Below, piece after piece: positions 10,559-18,859 of a DNA stretch of 64,000 nucleotides. Within the stretch, counting starts at the first letter, position 1; the number at the start of each line of letters is the position of its first letter. A program made the translations under genes and the position numbers. This DNA is from Streptacidiphilus sp. P02-A3a (lineage in GTDB: Bacteria > Actinomycetota > Actinomycetes > Streptomycetales > Streptomycetaceae), in contig NZ_CP048289.1 in the NCBI RefSeq assembly GCF_014084105.1, forward strand, positions 5,279,922 through 5,343,921, written 5' to 3'. The notes under the pieces are model-generated. The model saw only the letters and a list, made by a program, of their open reading frames with translations, made no database searches and was not told the origin of the DNA.

Positions 10559-11137
10559 ATGGATGGATTTTTTCGATGGTATCGAAGCAGGTCAACCGAG
10601 AGGGATCTGCTGCGTCAGATTGCCGAATTCTCGAAGCATGCTATTGAAATCGAGCATCCGGTGCTTCGTAAGGCTGTACTGCTAAATATTGATGGCGACC
10701 AGGTGCTGGTTGACCCGGATGAAGCCGTACGTTTGGCCTGCATGCACTTGGGGAGCCTCAATCTCGAATGGTGGCTCTCGGCAGATGTCGACCTGACCTG
10801 TGAGTTCTCTGCCGTTCCGCTGGAGTGTGAGATCCAGACATATTATTTTTCCGGACTGACAAACGTGCAACGTGCCGCAGTGGGACGCATGCTCCTCGAA
10901 TACGTGGATAAGTGTGCGGCTGAAACAGTCGGATACATCCTGGACGAAGATGGGCGATCCGAGGAATTCGATTGGAATGGTCTTGTGCTGTATGGGCGAG
11001 GATCTGATTTCAGCTTTCCGAACACGGTCGTGATGCCAAAGGAGAGCTGGGCTCATCTAGGTGGGATGCTTGAATCTGCGTCAGTGCGGGAAGTCGGGGA
11101 CAAGCTGCTGAGGGCCGATCGCATCCGACTGGGCTGA
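10559..11137 (+). CDS. Putative immunity protein of the left RHS toxin
   Basis: A 192-residue cytoplasmic-looking protein with no signal peptide or membrane segment. It starts 4 bp after the RHS stop, so the two genes are almost certainly co-transcribed and translationally coupled. I recognise no named family. It is acidic and has an aromatic patch (EWWLSADVDLTCEF) and a C-terminal helical region. The gene and the end of the RHS gene before it are clearly poorer in G/C than their surroundings (frequent ATT, TTT, GAT and AAT codons), which is the usual signature of a recently exchanged toxin-immunity cassette. The immunity role is inferred from position, size and composition alone. Confidence 0.7.
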   Translation: MDGFFRWYRSRSTERDLLRQIAEFSKHAIEIEHPVLRKAVLLNIDGDQVLVDPDEAVRLACMHLGSLNLEWWLSADVDLTCEFSAVPLECEIQTYYFSGLTNVQRAAVGRMLLEYVDKCAAETVGYILDEDGRSEEFDWNGLVLYGRGSDFSFPNTVVMPKESWAHLGGMLESASVREVGDKLLRADRIRLG

Positions 11138-11282
11138 GCGCAGGTTTCAGACGCTGCCATCGCGAGATCCGGGCGCAAGCCAATGGCTGTTTCTGTCGCA
11201 TGAAGATCGAGGCTGAATCCAGCTCGGGCAGGCAGTGGCCCAGGGCTGATTCATTGTCCGGGTGGTGCGACGTCTGTGCTGG

Positions 11283-12430
11283 TCAGGGCAGGTTGAGCAG
11301 GTCGAGTGGCCGCTGGTGGGGTGCGTAGGAGACCTCGCGCAGGCCGGCTGCGATGCCGGTGTGTCCGGCGGCCCGCAGGGTGTCGATGGCGAGGTTGCGC
11401 AGGGTGGTCATGTTCTCGGGGCCGTGGCCGGTGCGGATCTTGGAGGCGTCCTCGGCGAAGGCGGTGTCGCGCACGAAGTGGAGCCGGTCCTCGATGGTCC
11501 AGTGCGAGCGCGCGAGCCGGGCGAGGGTCAGCGGGGACGCCTGGGGGGCGGTCAGGTCGGTGATCGCGTAGACGGTCTGCCGCGAGACCTTCCTGGTGCG
11601 GGCGCCGGTCCGGTGCGGCAGGATCTCCGCGGCCTGGACGGCGTGGGGGAAGTCCGGGTGCGGGTCGGTGACGGTCAGCACCCGCAGGGAGCGCGTCTCA
11701 CGGCGGCCGTGTCCCAGTTCGCGGTCGTAGCGGGCCCGCACGCGCTGCCAGGGCAGGGCGCGCAGGGCGGCGTGCAGGCGGGGCTGGTTGCCCTTGACCA
11801 GCAGCAGGTAGTGCGCCTTGCGGTCCTCGACCAGGTGGCAGGCATGGTCGCGCCGGGTGTGCAGGGCGTCGGCCGTCACCGTGGCCCCAGCCAGGTCGAA
11901 CGGGGCGAGCAGGTGCCGGAACGCGGTGACCTCGTTCGTCTTGGCCGGGACCCGTGACTGGGTGACGGTGCGGCCCTTGCCGGTGACGGCGGCCAGCAGG
12001 TGGGCGGCCGGAGCGGTGTGGGTGCGTGAGCCGCGTGCAGTCTTCCCGTCCACGCGATCGTGTCGGTCCCGGTCGGGTCGGTGCCGAGCAAGTCGGCCAG
12101 GCCGCCGGGACAGACCGCGAGCAGAACCCGGCGCACGGTGGAGGTCGAGGGTGCGGTGCGGACCCCGAACACGCCATGCGGACGAAACCCGAGCCGGGCG
12201 AGCGCGTGCTGGGGTGCGTGGCGGGCCCACTGCCCGATCGCGAGGTAGGAGCGGGCGCCGGCCAAGACCGCGCACGCGGCGGTCAGCGGCACCGCGGCCA
12301 GCGGGTGGCGGCGTCCCCGACGGTCGCGCGGATCGGGCAGGGCAGACAACCGGTCCGCGAGGAGCGGGAGTTCACGCTCGGCGCGGCCGGGCGACTTGAT
12401 CAGACAGACGGTGGCAGTCTGGCGGCACAT
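11283..12430 (-). pseudogene. ISAs1-type DDE transposase with a one-base frameshift
   Basis: Two overlapping frames together give one ISAs1-type transposase of about 380 residues. The N-terminal frame starts at 12430 with the typical DPRDRRGRRHPLAAVL-like region and SYLAIGQWARHAP, and runs to TDTIAW. The other frame continues with VDGKTARGS, the first catalytic Asp block, then VTADALHTRRDHACHLVEDR and the C-terminal SHWTIEDRLHFVRDTAF block, ending at 11283. The join at about 12052 needs one extra base (atc gcg [g]tg gac), so a single G has been lost. Programmed frameshifting is not a known feature of ISAs1 elements and no slippery run is seen, so this is most simply a dead copy. Clear terminal inverted repeats were not identified. 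Confidence 0.8.
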
Positions 12431-12559
12431 CGGAGCTCCAGGACACGGGCGACTTGGCAGGTCCCCCCGTCAACCGGAGCTCCGTTGCTTACGTGACGGC
12501 CACCACGGCACCACAGCCTCCGACCTGCACGTTCACCCGTGGTCAGGACTTTGGAACAG

Positions 12560-12800
12560 CCCCGGCCACCGGCCGCGCGCCGTGAGCCGGTCCAGGAACT
12601 CGTGGGTGCCGCCGGCGGAGTCGGTGCGAATCAGCGTGCGACGTCCGCGCCGGTAGCGCTTCGGCAGCTGTGCCAGGGCGAGACAGGTGGTGGTGAGGTG
12701 GTCGGCAGCGGTGTTGCTGCCCGCGTTGCCCGGCCTGTAGCAGCCCGGCCACAGGTACGGACTTCGCCCGTGGCCCTGCGGATCGGCCCGCAGCACCGCC
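12560..12800 (-). pseudogene. IS1380-family transposase fragment
   Basis: A short open stretch on the minus strand reads RPGNAGSNTAADHLTT, LALAQLPKRYRRGRRTLIR and TDSAGGTHEFLDRLTARGRW. This matches the central block of IS1380-type transposases, including the conserved acidic residue in the TDSAGGTHEF segment. The sequence before RPGNAGS and after RGRWPG departs from the family, so both ends are missing. It lies just upstream of the ISAs1 copy and is one of several mobile-element remnants here. Confidence 0.65.
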
Positions 12801-12859
12801 ACATCGGACAGGCAGTCTCCGCCAGCGCCGCCGCAGTCGTCCGGTGGGCCGCTGGCGTC

Positions 12860-13125
12860 GTTGTGCTCGCGACAGTGAAAACCAGCAGGTGGCTGCCTCC
12901 GAAGTGTTCCACGTCCTCTGGTACGTCGAACTGGAAGAACAGCACCATCCGCTCACCGCGGAAACACGCCGGCCACTCCTGCCCCACATCCAGGAACGGC
13001 CGTCCGCCGATGGAATCCCGCTCCGGATGATCAAGCGGCTGGACTCCCACCTCAATCGCGTAGGCTGCCACCCCGGTCACGTGGGCCCATCCCCCGGAGG
13101 CGACTTGCGGCGGCCGCTGGAGAGA
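12860..13125 (-). pseudogene. DUF1963/YwqG-like gene fragment
   Basis: The minus strand is open from 13125 to 12860 and reads GWAHVTGVAAYAIEVG, then SIGGRPFLDVGQEWPACFRG, then MVLFFQFDVPEDVEHFGGSH and LLVF. The pattern of GGxPFL...WPxC followed by an aromatic-rich FFQFDVP strand resembles the start of YwqG/DUF1963 domains. Homology appears to stop at LLVFTV, directly before the IS1380 fragment, and no convincing start codon with a ribosome-binding site is present. It is probably a gene cut by insertion or deletion. Family assignment is by eye and tentative. Confidence 0.4.
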
Positions 13126-13560
13126 TCAGAGCGCCAAGCTGTCCGTCGTGGACCCGGCCCGCCGTTGGTTGCGGCGGGCTGGCAGGGCTCGCCACAGGCG
13201 GCCGTAGGCGACCGCGCCGCCCAGCAGGATCACGTAGGTCAGGGGCGTCCAGGCTCCGCCGACGTGAGTGGCCTGCCCTTCGTGCAGGACGAAGGTCAGC
13301 GGGCTCTGGAGCCAGGTGACGCCGCCCCAGGTGTAGCTGCCGTCGGCGTCGAGGTACTGCGCGGCCAGCTCGCGGGCGCCGCCGAGCCGACGCAGCGCCT
13401 CGGCTGCACCGACTTCCGCGGCGGCGGCCAGCAGGTTGGCGCGGACCTCGCGCCGGTGGGCGATCCGGGTGCGTCTGGGCAGGTCGTAGAGGCGCTGGTC
13501 GAGCGACCAGAGCAGCCGTTCGACGCGCAACCGGTCGAGCCAGGTGACGGTGTGCGGCAT
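13126..13560 (-). CDS. PadR-linked membrane protein, HAAS-like
   Basis: A 144-residue protein starting MPHTVTWLDRL. Its ATG (13560-13558) lies one base after the TGA of the PadR-type gene upstream, giving TGACATG, so the pair is translationally coupled; this decides the start over an upstream in-frame alternative. The first 90 residues are charged and helical (LDQRLYDLPRRTRIAHRREV, EALRRLGGARELAAQYL), like the HAAS domain that accompanies PadR regulators. One hydrophobic segment follows near residues 110-128. Such proteins usually act with a membrane system controlled by the PadR protein, but no transporter is present here and the regulator itself is damaged. Confidence 0.65.
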   Translation of the reverse strand: MPHTVTWLDRLRVERLLWSLDQRLYDLPRRTRIAHRREVRANLLAAAAEVGAAEALRRLGGARELAAQYLDADGSYTWGGVTWLQSPLTFVLHEGQATHVGGAWTPLTYVILLGGAVAYGRLWRALPARRNQRRAGSTTDSLAL

Positions 13561-13561
13561 G

Positions 13562-13872
13562 TCAGGAACCCTTCTGCGGTACGGCGGACAGCGGACGGGA
13601 CAGGACGGCATCGACGCCGGCGGCGTGCCGGGCCCAGCTGGCGGCACCGGAGGCCAGGACCTCGTGCCCGGCGGCGGTCAGCCGGTAGTACTTGCGCGCC
13701 GGGCCGCTGGAGGAGGCGACCAGCCGGGAGGCCAGCCGCCCCTCACGTTCGAGCCGGGCCAGGGCCGGATACACCGTGCCCTCCAGGACGTCGGTGAATC
13801 CGGCGCCCTGCAGGCGCTGGACCACCTCGTACCCGTACGACTCCTGTTCCGCAATGTCAAGTAGAGACAGGC
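13562..13872 (-). pseudogene. PadR-type regulator lacking its N-terminal end
   Basis: The minus strand reads LLDIAEQESYGYEVVQRLQ, then FTDVLEGTVYPALARLEREG, then GPARKYYRLTAAGHEVL and stops at 13562. This is the PadR winged helix: YGYE helix, the EGTVYPALARLE recognition helix and the KYYRLT wing. The family normally has about 15-20 more residues with a start codon before LLxxLAEQESYGYE. Upstream of about 13870 the frame stays open but loses all resemblance and offers no good start. The 5' end is therefore probably lost; a start at an internal GTG would remove the first helix. Confidence 0.6.
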
Positions 13873-14254
13873 AGCGGGCGCCAGTTGAAGCCCGCCATTG
13901 CCAGCGCGCTGCTGGATCGACAAGGCGAGGCGTGTGACGAAGTGGTGCCAGGCCACTGGGCCGTGCCCTGGCACCAGGCCGCGCCCGGCGAGCGCGGACT
14001 ACCGATTGTCAGACGTTCGACTGCTGCGGGCCGCCGGCTCTTCACTCAGCCGCTGGTCCCGAAGAAGCTCATGAGGAGCGAATGGCCGATCCGGCGTCGT
14101 CGGATCGGCCATCGGTGCTCATGTCGCAGTGGTGGTTGTCAGCCCACCACGGGGCCGGCCCCGAAGATCACCTTCTCCTCGTACATGTCGCTCCACGGCA
14201 TCGAGCACGCACGATATTCGTGATGCGGATCGTATCCCCATGAGTGACGGTCCG
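13873..14254. other. Gene-free stretch
   Basis: About 380 bases with no supported gene. The only clear structure is the 12-bp-arm hairpin at 14082-14112, listed separately. Short open frames here show no family resemblance. Confidence 0.5.
14082..14112. terminator. Perfect 12-bp-arm hairpin, possible terminator
   Basis: ATGGCCGATCCG (14082-14093) and CGGATCGGCCAT (14101-14112) are exact reverse complements around a 7-base loop. It lies about 140 bp past the end of the leftward lipoprotein gene and has no T-run on either side. GC-rich actinomycete terminators often lack a U-tract, so a terminator is the simplest reading; a mobile-element end or a protein-binding site is also possible. Confidence 0.5.
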
Positions 14255-14752
14255 TCAGCTGCCAGATTCCCAATCGTGAATAGCGCCATGCTCAATGCCG
14301 AGGCTTGCATCGGCGGCCGTCAACTTCACCGTATAGAGGCCGAAACTCAGGTCCGCCCCGCAAGCGGACGCCTTGTAGACCTCAGCGACGACGCTCACGG
14401 TCACGGCGGTGGCCGTGGCGGACTCCGTGAAACCCTCCGGGACGACAGCGGTGCACCCACCCCGGGCGACCTCGATGGTGAGTTCCTGATGCACCCGGTC
14501 CTGGCTGACCAACTGCCAGGGCAGACTGGCCGCCCCCTTCGGGGCAGCCGCGATTAGCGGCAGCGCCGGGCCCCCGGGCGGAAGCTCGTTCGCGGGCAGA
14601 AATGACGGACCATCAGTAATGATTCCGGAACGGCCCGTTCCCGCTCCGCCGGTTGCTCCAGCGCTTTGCGAGGCGCCGCAACCGACCGCGCCCACCGTGC
14701 ACAGAATCGCGATCCAGGCGACCACCGTTCCACGACCGCGCTTCGTCATCAT
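14255..14752 (-). CDS. Small lipoprotein of unknown function
   Basis: A 165-residue protein that begins MMTKRGRGTVVAWIAIL and carries a lipobox (GAVGC) around residue 25, so it should be exported and lipid-anchored on the outer face of the membrane. A Gly/Ser/Ala-rich linker follows, then a small domain of about 100 residues with two cysteines (ARGGCTAVVPEGF and YKASACGADLSF) that could form a disulfide. No family was recognised. Two adjacent ATG codons (14752 and 14749) are both possible starts. It is monocistronic as far as can be seen, with a hairpin about 140 bp downstream. Confidence 0.7.
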   Translation of the reverse strand: MMTKRGRGTVVAWIAILCTVGAVGCGASQSAGATGGAGTGRSGIITDGPSFLPANELPPGGPALPLIAAAPKGAASLPWQLVSQDRVHQELTIEVARGGCTAVVPEGFTESATATAVTVSVVAEVYKASACGADLSFGLYTVKLTAADASLGIEHGAIHDWESGS

Positions 14753-14999
14753 CAGCTGTCCGTCCTTCTTCTCGACGCGATGTGCTTCGGCAATCCATCA
14801 AGGCAGAGCACGGCAGTGGGACGTTGCGGCCACCAGCCCGGTTCCCCAGTTGCCGCTGCGGCCGGTGAGGATCCCGCCGTGGCAACGATCATTGGTGAGG
14901 CGGTTGTCGGCATGGCAGCGATGTGTCCATTCGGGGCGGCCGGGTAGGCGTTCTCCTGACGGGCGCCAAGCGCCTGGAACACGACTGAAGGGATCGACC

Positions 15000-15263
15000 G
15001 TGGGTATCGTCGCCTGGATCCTCCTCGGCCTTATCGCCGGAGCCATCGCCAAGGCCCTGATGCCGGGCAGAGACCCCGGGGGCATCATCATCACGATGAT
15101 CATCGGCGTCTTCGGCGCGCTCCTGGGCGGATGGCTCGGAAAGGTGTTCCTGCACGTCCACTCCTTGAACGGGTTCTTCCATCTGTCCACGTGGATAGCT
15201 GCGATCGTCGGGTCCTTCATCCTCCTGGCACTCCACCGGCTGTTCACCGGCAACCGCGGCTGA
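15000..15263 (+). CDS. GlsB/YeaQ/YmgE-type small membrane protein
   Basis: An 87-residue membrane protein from a GTG at 15000, preceded by AAGGGA about 7 bases upstream. The sequence shows the family pattern: IVAWILLGLIAGAIAK with a small-residue helix, the PGRDPGG loop, IIITMIIGVFGALLGGWLG as the second helix, and a third helix WIAAIVGSFILLALHRLF. The length is that of the family. Members (transglycosylase-associated proteins) are stress-linked inner-membrane proteins of uncertain biochemical role. No partner gene is adjacent. Confidence 0.85.
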   Translation: MGIVAWILLGLIAGAIAKALMPGRDPGGIIITMIIGVFGALLGGWLGKVFLHVHSLNGFFHLSTWIAAIVGSFILLALHRLFTGNRG

Positions 15264-15331
15264 ACCCGCACCCGGCCGCCCCGCCCTCGCAGGCGGGGCA
15301 GCCGCCTCTGTCACCTCAGCGGCTTGGTGGG

Positions 15332-15445
15332 GTACAGCCGAAGTCCAAGGTCGATCTGTACGCGGCGATCCGCCGCGATGCCCGCTCGGGCCTGTCCGGC
15401 CGCACGTTTCAGCGGAGACACGGGGTCTACTTCCACGGCTGCTAC
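15332..15445 (+). pseudogene. IS21-family IstA N-terminal remnant
   Basis: The plus strand reads VQPKSKVDLYAAIRRDARSG then LSGRTFQRRHGV, matching the helix-turn-helix start of actinobacterial IstA transposases. Resemblance ends after about 35 codons; neither the rest of istA nor an istB gene follows. The remainder of 15264-15594 contains nothing else recognisable. Confidence 0.55.
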
Positions 15446-15594
15446 TCCATCGGCGACGACACCCTCTGGGGCGTCAACCGCCGCCAGAAGGGCGCCGCAA
15501 CCACCCTGGCCGCACTGAGTCCTGGCCGCGCAGCGCAGGGAACGTGCCCGCATCCGCAGCGAAGGGAACCCGCCAGGGCCAGTAGCGTGCGGAC

Positions 15595-15891
15595 ATGGCA
15601 AGCAAGCGGCAGCCGTACTGGCGCACCATCGGCACCCCGACGACCCTCGTGCTCTACCGGACCGTTGACAGGTGGCGGTACGCGATCGACTTCACCAGCC
15701 CCTCGGGCATCGCCGACGGCGCTCTCAACGATCCCGCGCCCACCTGCGAGCCAGGCACCGCGCAGACTGCATGCCGCCACAAGGCCGAAGAGCTCACGCA
15801 TAGACTCCTGGAAGTCCACTGGCGCGAATCCGATCAACCGGACTGGTGGGCCGGCACTGTCACCAGCGCCGGCCCACGTCCACCCGCCTAA
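15595..15891 (+). CDS. Small hypothetical protein
   Basis: A 98-residue protein beginning MASKRQPYWRTIGTPTTLVL. It is Trp-rich and shows sensible amino-acid content: a strand-rich N-terminal half (LVLYRTVDRWRYAIDF) and a helical middle (KAEELTHRLLEVHW). There is no signal peptide or membrane segment. No family was recognised. It stands alone between the IS21 remnant and the convergent hydrolase gene, and its start lacks a strong ribosome-binding site, so it could be a genuine small gene or a fragment. Confidence 0.45.
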   Translation: MASKRQPYWRTIGTPTTLVLYRTVDRWRYAIDFTSPSGIADGALNDPAPTCEPGTAQTACRHKAEELTHRLLEVHWRESDQPDWWAGTVTSAGPRPPA

Positions 15892-15936
15892 CCGATACGC
15901 GTCAGTCAACCCGGCGAACCTTGGCAGTCAGAGCAA

Positions 15937-16713
15937 CTAGGTGGCAGGGGTTAGGTCTCGGGGTGCCCTGCGCATGATCGTGGCAACCTCCGCGGGTCGG
16001 CTGGCGGCGACCCCATGGCCGGCATCGGGAATCTCGTGCAGTGCAGTTCCGGGAAGAAGATCTTGCAGGGCGATGGCGAGGTCGTGGCTGGAGAGATGGT
16101 CGTCGGTGCCGCGGATCATGACGATCGGGGCGGTGATGGTCCGAACGTCCTCGCCGGGGTACCCGGGCGCGCTGGTGTTGTCGGTCCACATGGCCACGGT
16201 CTCCGTGACCAGCCGCTCGAAGTCGGGCTCCGGGTTCTTCTCGGCATAGGCGGCCTCGGAGTACGGGCCGTCTGGGTTGCGGTCACGCCACCACTGCGGG
16301 GTGACCTGCGCATTGAACACACGGCTCGCCTCCAGCAACCGCCAGTCCGAGCCGATGGTGAACAGCGTCCCGACCCGGTCAGGGTGATGCGCGGCGAGTC
16401 GGAGGCCGGTGATGCCGCCGTCGCTGAACCCCATCACATCCGCGCGCGTGATGCCGAGTCCGTCCAGGACGACGAGGGCGTCCTGTTCGAGACGCTGATA
16501 GCTCAACGGCACGTCGCCCCGCGTGGAGCGTCCGTGCCCTCGACTGTCCATGCAGACGACCCGGTAGGCGTCGGCGAGGAGCGGCACCAGGTCAGCGAAG
16601 TCAGCGGTACTCCCCAAGCCGCCGTGAAGGAGCAGCAGCGGCGGCAGCGCCTCGTGGCCGGAGATTTCGACGGACAGGGCCGCACCTGCGACCTCAAAGA
16701 TTCGTTTTTCCAT
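15937..16713 (-). CDS. Alpha/beta hydrolase
   Basis: A 258-residue alpha/beta-hydrolase fold enzyme from the ATG at 16713 (MEKRIFEVAGAALSVEI); a GTG at 16743 would add ten residues. Neither start has a good ribosome-binding site. The family landmarks are all present: the oxyanion-hole strand LLLLHGGLGS, the strand YRVVCMDSRGHGRS, the nucleophile elbow GFSDGG (Ser), the acid in GTDDHLS and the His in DAGHGVA. The length and order are those of small esterase/haloperoxidase-like members. The substrate cannot be told from sequence, and no pathway genes are adjacent. Confidence 0.85.
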   Translation of the reverse strand: MEKRIFEVAGAALSVEISGHEALPPLLLLHGGLGSTADFADLVPLLADAYRVVCMDSRGHGRSTRGDVPLSYQRLEQDALVVLDGLGITRADVMGFSDGGITGLRLAAHHPDRVGTLFTIGSDWRLLEASRVFNAQVTPQWWRDRNPDGPYSEAAYAEKNPEPDFERLVTETVAMWTDNTSAPGYPGEDVRTITAPIVMIRGTDDHLSSHDLAIALQDLLPGTALHEIPDAGHGVAASRPAEVATIMRRAPRDLTPAT

Positions 16714-16799
16714 AGCGATGATTGTGCCGTGGACCACTGACACTGCTCGGTTGTCGGCGACGTCCGCCGCGTAGTCCAGGAGCGGCCTGGAGGCGCTCC

Positions 16800-16879
16800 T
16801 GCGTTTGGTGGGTCGGGTGGTGGCCGTCTTGCCCCTCCTGGTCGGTCAACCTGCGCACCCGGACAGGCTCGGCCACCAC
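16800..16879 (-). pseudogene. IS630-type transposase N-terminal remnant
   Basis: The minus strand begins VAEPVRVRRLTDQEGQ, the typical opening of Streptomyces IS630-type transposases, then loses resemblance within about 20 codons. The 16880-17122 stretch upstream shows no recognisable gene. It adds another element type to the remnants of this region. Confidence 0.5.
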
Positions 16880-17122
16880 ACCCCCAGTGAACGGACGGCC
16901 CCCGGCACGCGCCGGGACGTGGGGAACCGCGCAGAACGCGTATCCCAGCCTCTCCTCCTGCGGCCGGGCGCACCAGCACGCCCTCCAGAGGGCCGACGAT
17001 CACTGTCGACCAGTGCGGCGGAGCCACCCCGGAACGGGCCTCGCTATCAGCACGACCCGGACGTCACTCGACTACGCGACTACGCCGAAGCCCTGGCCGG
17101 GGCCCGGCGGTCGCGGGGCTGG

Positions 17123-17914
17123 TCAGCCGTTGGGGTAGTACTGGGTGAGCAGTTCCTCGTAGTGCATCTCCCACTGGGCCAGCATGTCGTAGGGGAGGTA
17201 GAGCTCACGCCGGCGCGTCCACGCCTGGCCGGACTGCGGGTCGTAGGTGCCGGGCATGGTGATGCCGCGCGGGGCGTAGGCCGAGGTCATGCCCAGCAGC
17301 CGGGTGGTCTCCACGCAGCGCTTCACGTGGTCGCGGAAGCCGACCACACCCGCCGTGCCGATCCCGCCGGGCGCCTGCTTGCGCGCTGCCAGCACCTGGG
17401 CGGCGACGCCCGCCGTGCTCAGGTAGGTGATCGTGCCGTCGGCGGCGATCTGCGGCTCGATCGCGGTGACGTCCGTCATCCGGTACTTGGACGTCAGGAA
17501 ACTCGCGATCTCCCACTGCGCGTACACCGGGACGTGCCGCCGGGCGCGGACCTTGGCCACGGTGTCCGCCAACGCCTCGTTGACTGGGCCGGGCTCGTAG
17601 AGCACCTTCGTCGGGTCGCCGCCCCCCGCGGGCGGGCGGTTGCCGAAGCTGTAGGCGACGATGAAGTCCAGCTCTGCGACCGGCGCGGTCGGCGGGTGCC
17701 AGTCGAAGCCGATGTCGGCGATCCAGGGCACCAGGGTGCGGGCGGTAGCCGGGTCGTCCAGCTCCTGGGAGAGGACCGGGGTCATCTCCCGCTGGAGCCG
17801 GTCGAGGTCGTGCCCGCCCTGGTCCGGTGCCTGCGCGGACGCGGGTGCGGCGGCCATCAATACGGGTATCGCCGCAGCACCCAGCGCGGCGGCGGCGAAG
17901 GAACGTCGTTCCAT
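17123..17914 (-). CDS. Exported protein with Tat-like signal, unknown function
   Basis: A 263-residue protein with an N-terminal export signal: MERRSFAAAALGAAAIPVLM, ending in APASA about residue 27. The RRSF start fits a Tat motif. The mature part has alternating strand and helix segments (ELDFIVAYSFGNRPP; TVAKVRARRHVPVYAQWEIA; GTAGVVGFRDHVKRCVETT; LLGMTSAYAP). The order of a nucleotide-like strand, a strand after basic residues and a later GV-rich strand loosely recalls YdcF/DUF218 proteins, but the diagnostic motifs are not clear. Function unknown. A ribosome-binding site (AGAGAGG) precedes the ATG. Confidence 0.7.
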   Translation of the reverse strand: MERRSFAAAALGAAAIPVLMAAAPASAQAPDQGGHDLDRLQREMTPVLSQELDDPATARTLVPWIADIGFDWHPPTAPVAELDFIVAYSFGNRPPAGGGDPTKVLYEPGPVNEALADTVAKVRARRHVPVYAQWEIASFLTSKYRMTDVTAIEPQIAADGTITYLSTAGVAAQVLAARKQAPGGIGTAGVVGFRDHVKRCVETTRLLGMTSAYAPRGITMPGTYDPQSGQAWTRRRELYLPYDMLAQWEMHYEELLTQYYPNG

Positions 17915-18143
17915 GAAATGTACAGCCTCTCTCTATAGCCCATGCAGAGCCAAGTGCATCGGGTGATCGAAGCGGGGTCCTGCGGGTGTGCACGCAGTGA
18001 ACGGTTGGTGGCACGTGTCATGCAGCGGCCCTGCGGGCCTCGTCGCCGACAGCGACCTGTCGCCGGTGGTGGGATGGCCACGAGACCGGCGCGCCGCCTC
18101 GACTGGTTGCAGAACTGTCAGCGCCTGCTGATACTCATGCGGC

Positions 18144-18365
18144 ATGAACACCGACCACGGGTCGATCGTGCTGGGCACAGATGGCTGCGGCATGTACTGG
18201 CACCTGGTCGTCACCGGCGAGCACAGGGGGCACATCTGGCACATCGGCGGAGAGCGGGCGATGCCCTTCGGCGCGGAGTTCGGTTGCACCACGGGCGAGG
18301 CGGGCTTCGCCAGTTGGGTGAGGCACTGGGCATCGGGCGCTGACTGGTTCGACGCCGAAGCGTGA
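18144..18365 (+). pseudogene. SMI1/KNR4 (SUKH) C-terminal fragment
   Basis: A 73-codon frame beginning MNTDHGSIVLGTDGCGMYWH and continuing HRGHIWHIGGERAMPFGAEF and GFASWVRHW. This is the C-terminal half of actinobacterial SMI1/KNR4 domains; the family normally has about 100 more residues before it. An in-frame TGA lies 13 bases upstream of the ATG, so the N-terminal half is missing. SUKH proteins commonly act as immunity proteins in polymorphic toxin systems. It could survive as a short gene, but a truncated orphan immunity gene is more likely. Confidence 0.6.
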
Positions 18366-18526
18366 TCGGCGTCCGCGGGCGGCCGCCCGGCTGATCCCGT
18401 CACAGGCGTGGTGGTACTGCTCGGGGATGCCGTACGTCGCGGCCTACGGAGTGCCTCGCGCTTGACCCCACTGCACGCCAAGAGCTCGGGCCCCGGTGGC
18501 GTCGAAGTACAGCACTTCGCCACCGG

Positions 18527-18859
18527 CTACGAGTTCACCACCCCACCCCAGTGGCGGCCGCTGACTACGCCCAGGGGCCGAGCGGCGGGACCCTGCGCGC
18601 GCTGACGCTCGCGGCCGCACGGTGGAAGCTCCGCCACCAGGCCGGTCACCGCCGCCGGAGCGTCCTCGTCCAGGTCGCCCCGCGGAACCAGGTGCGCTGA
18701 ACTCGCCCTGGCCTCGTGACCGTTGAACATCCGGCCGAACTCCTCGGACGTCAGCTCGACGCGGAACTGGGCGGGGATGTTGATGACCATGAAGCACAGC
18801 TGGGCCCCGCCGGTAGCCCTCGGGCAGAGCTGGTGGCCGACGGGGACGAGGTGGCTCAT
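18527..18859 (-). CDS. Small protein coupled to the desaturase
   Basis: A 110-residue protein whose ATG overlaps the stop of the desaturase gene upstream (ATGA, 18856-18859), so it is translated from the same message. It is cytoplasmic-looking: QLCFMVINIPAQFRVELTSE then EFGRMFNGHEARASSAHLVP, and an acidic stretch DLDEDAPAAVTGLVAELP. No family was recognised. Just before the stop, the next frame reads GELVAGGEVLYFDATGARA, which looks more protein-like than the final VVNS, so a frameshift in the G-run near 18537-18545 may have shortened the gene; this is a weak inference. Confidence 0.5.
   Translation of the reverse strand: MSHLVPVGHQLCPRATGGAQLCFMVINIPAQFRVELTSEEFGRMFNGHEARASSAHLVPRGDLDEDAPAAVTGLVAELPPCGRERQRAQGPAARPLGVVSGRHWGGVVNS

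Noticed and set aside
12040..12060. Programmed ribosomal frameshift in the ISAs1 transposase
   Set aside because: No slippery sequence or downstream structure is evident and ISAs1 elements are not known to use frameshifting.
12431..12484. CGGAGCTCC repeated at 12431 and 12475 as possible insertion-sequence ends
   Set aside because: The repeats lie on the same side of the transposase gene and no matching copy was found at the other end.
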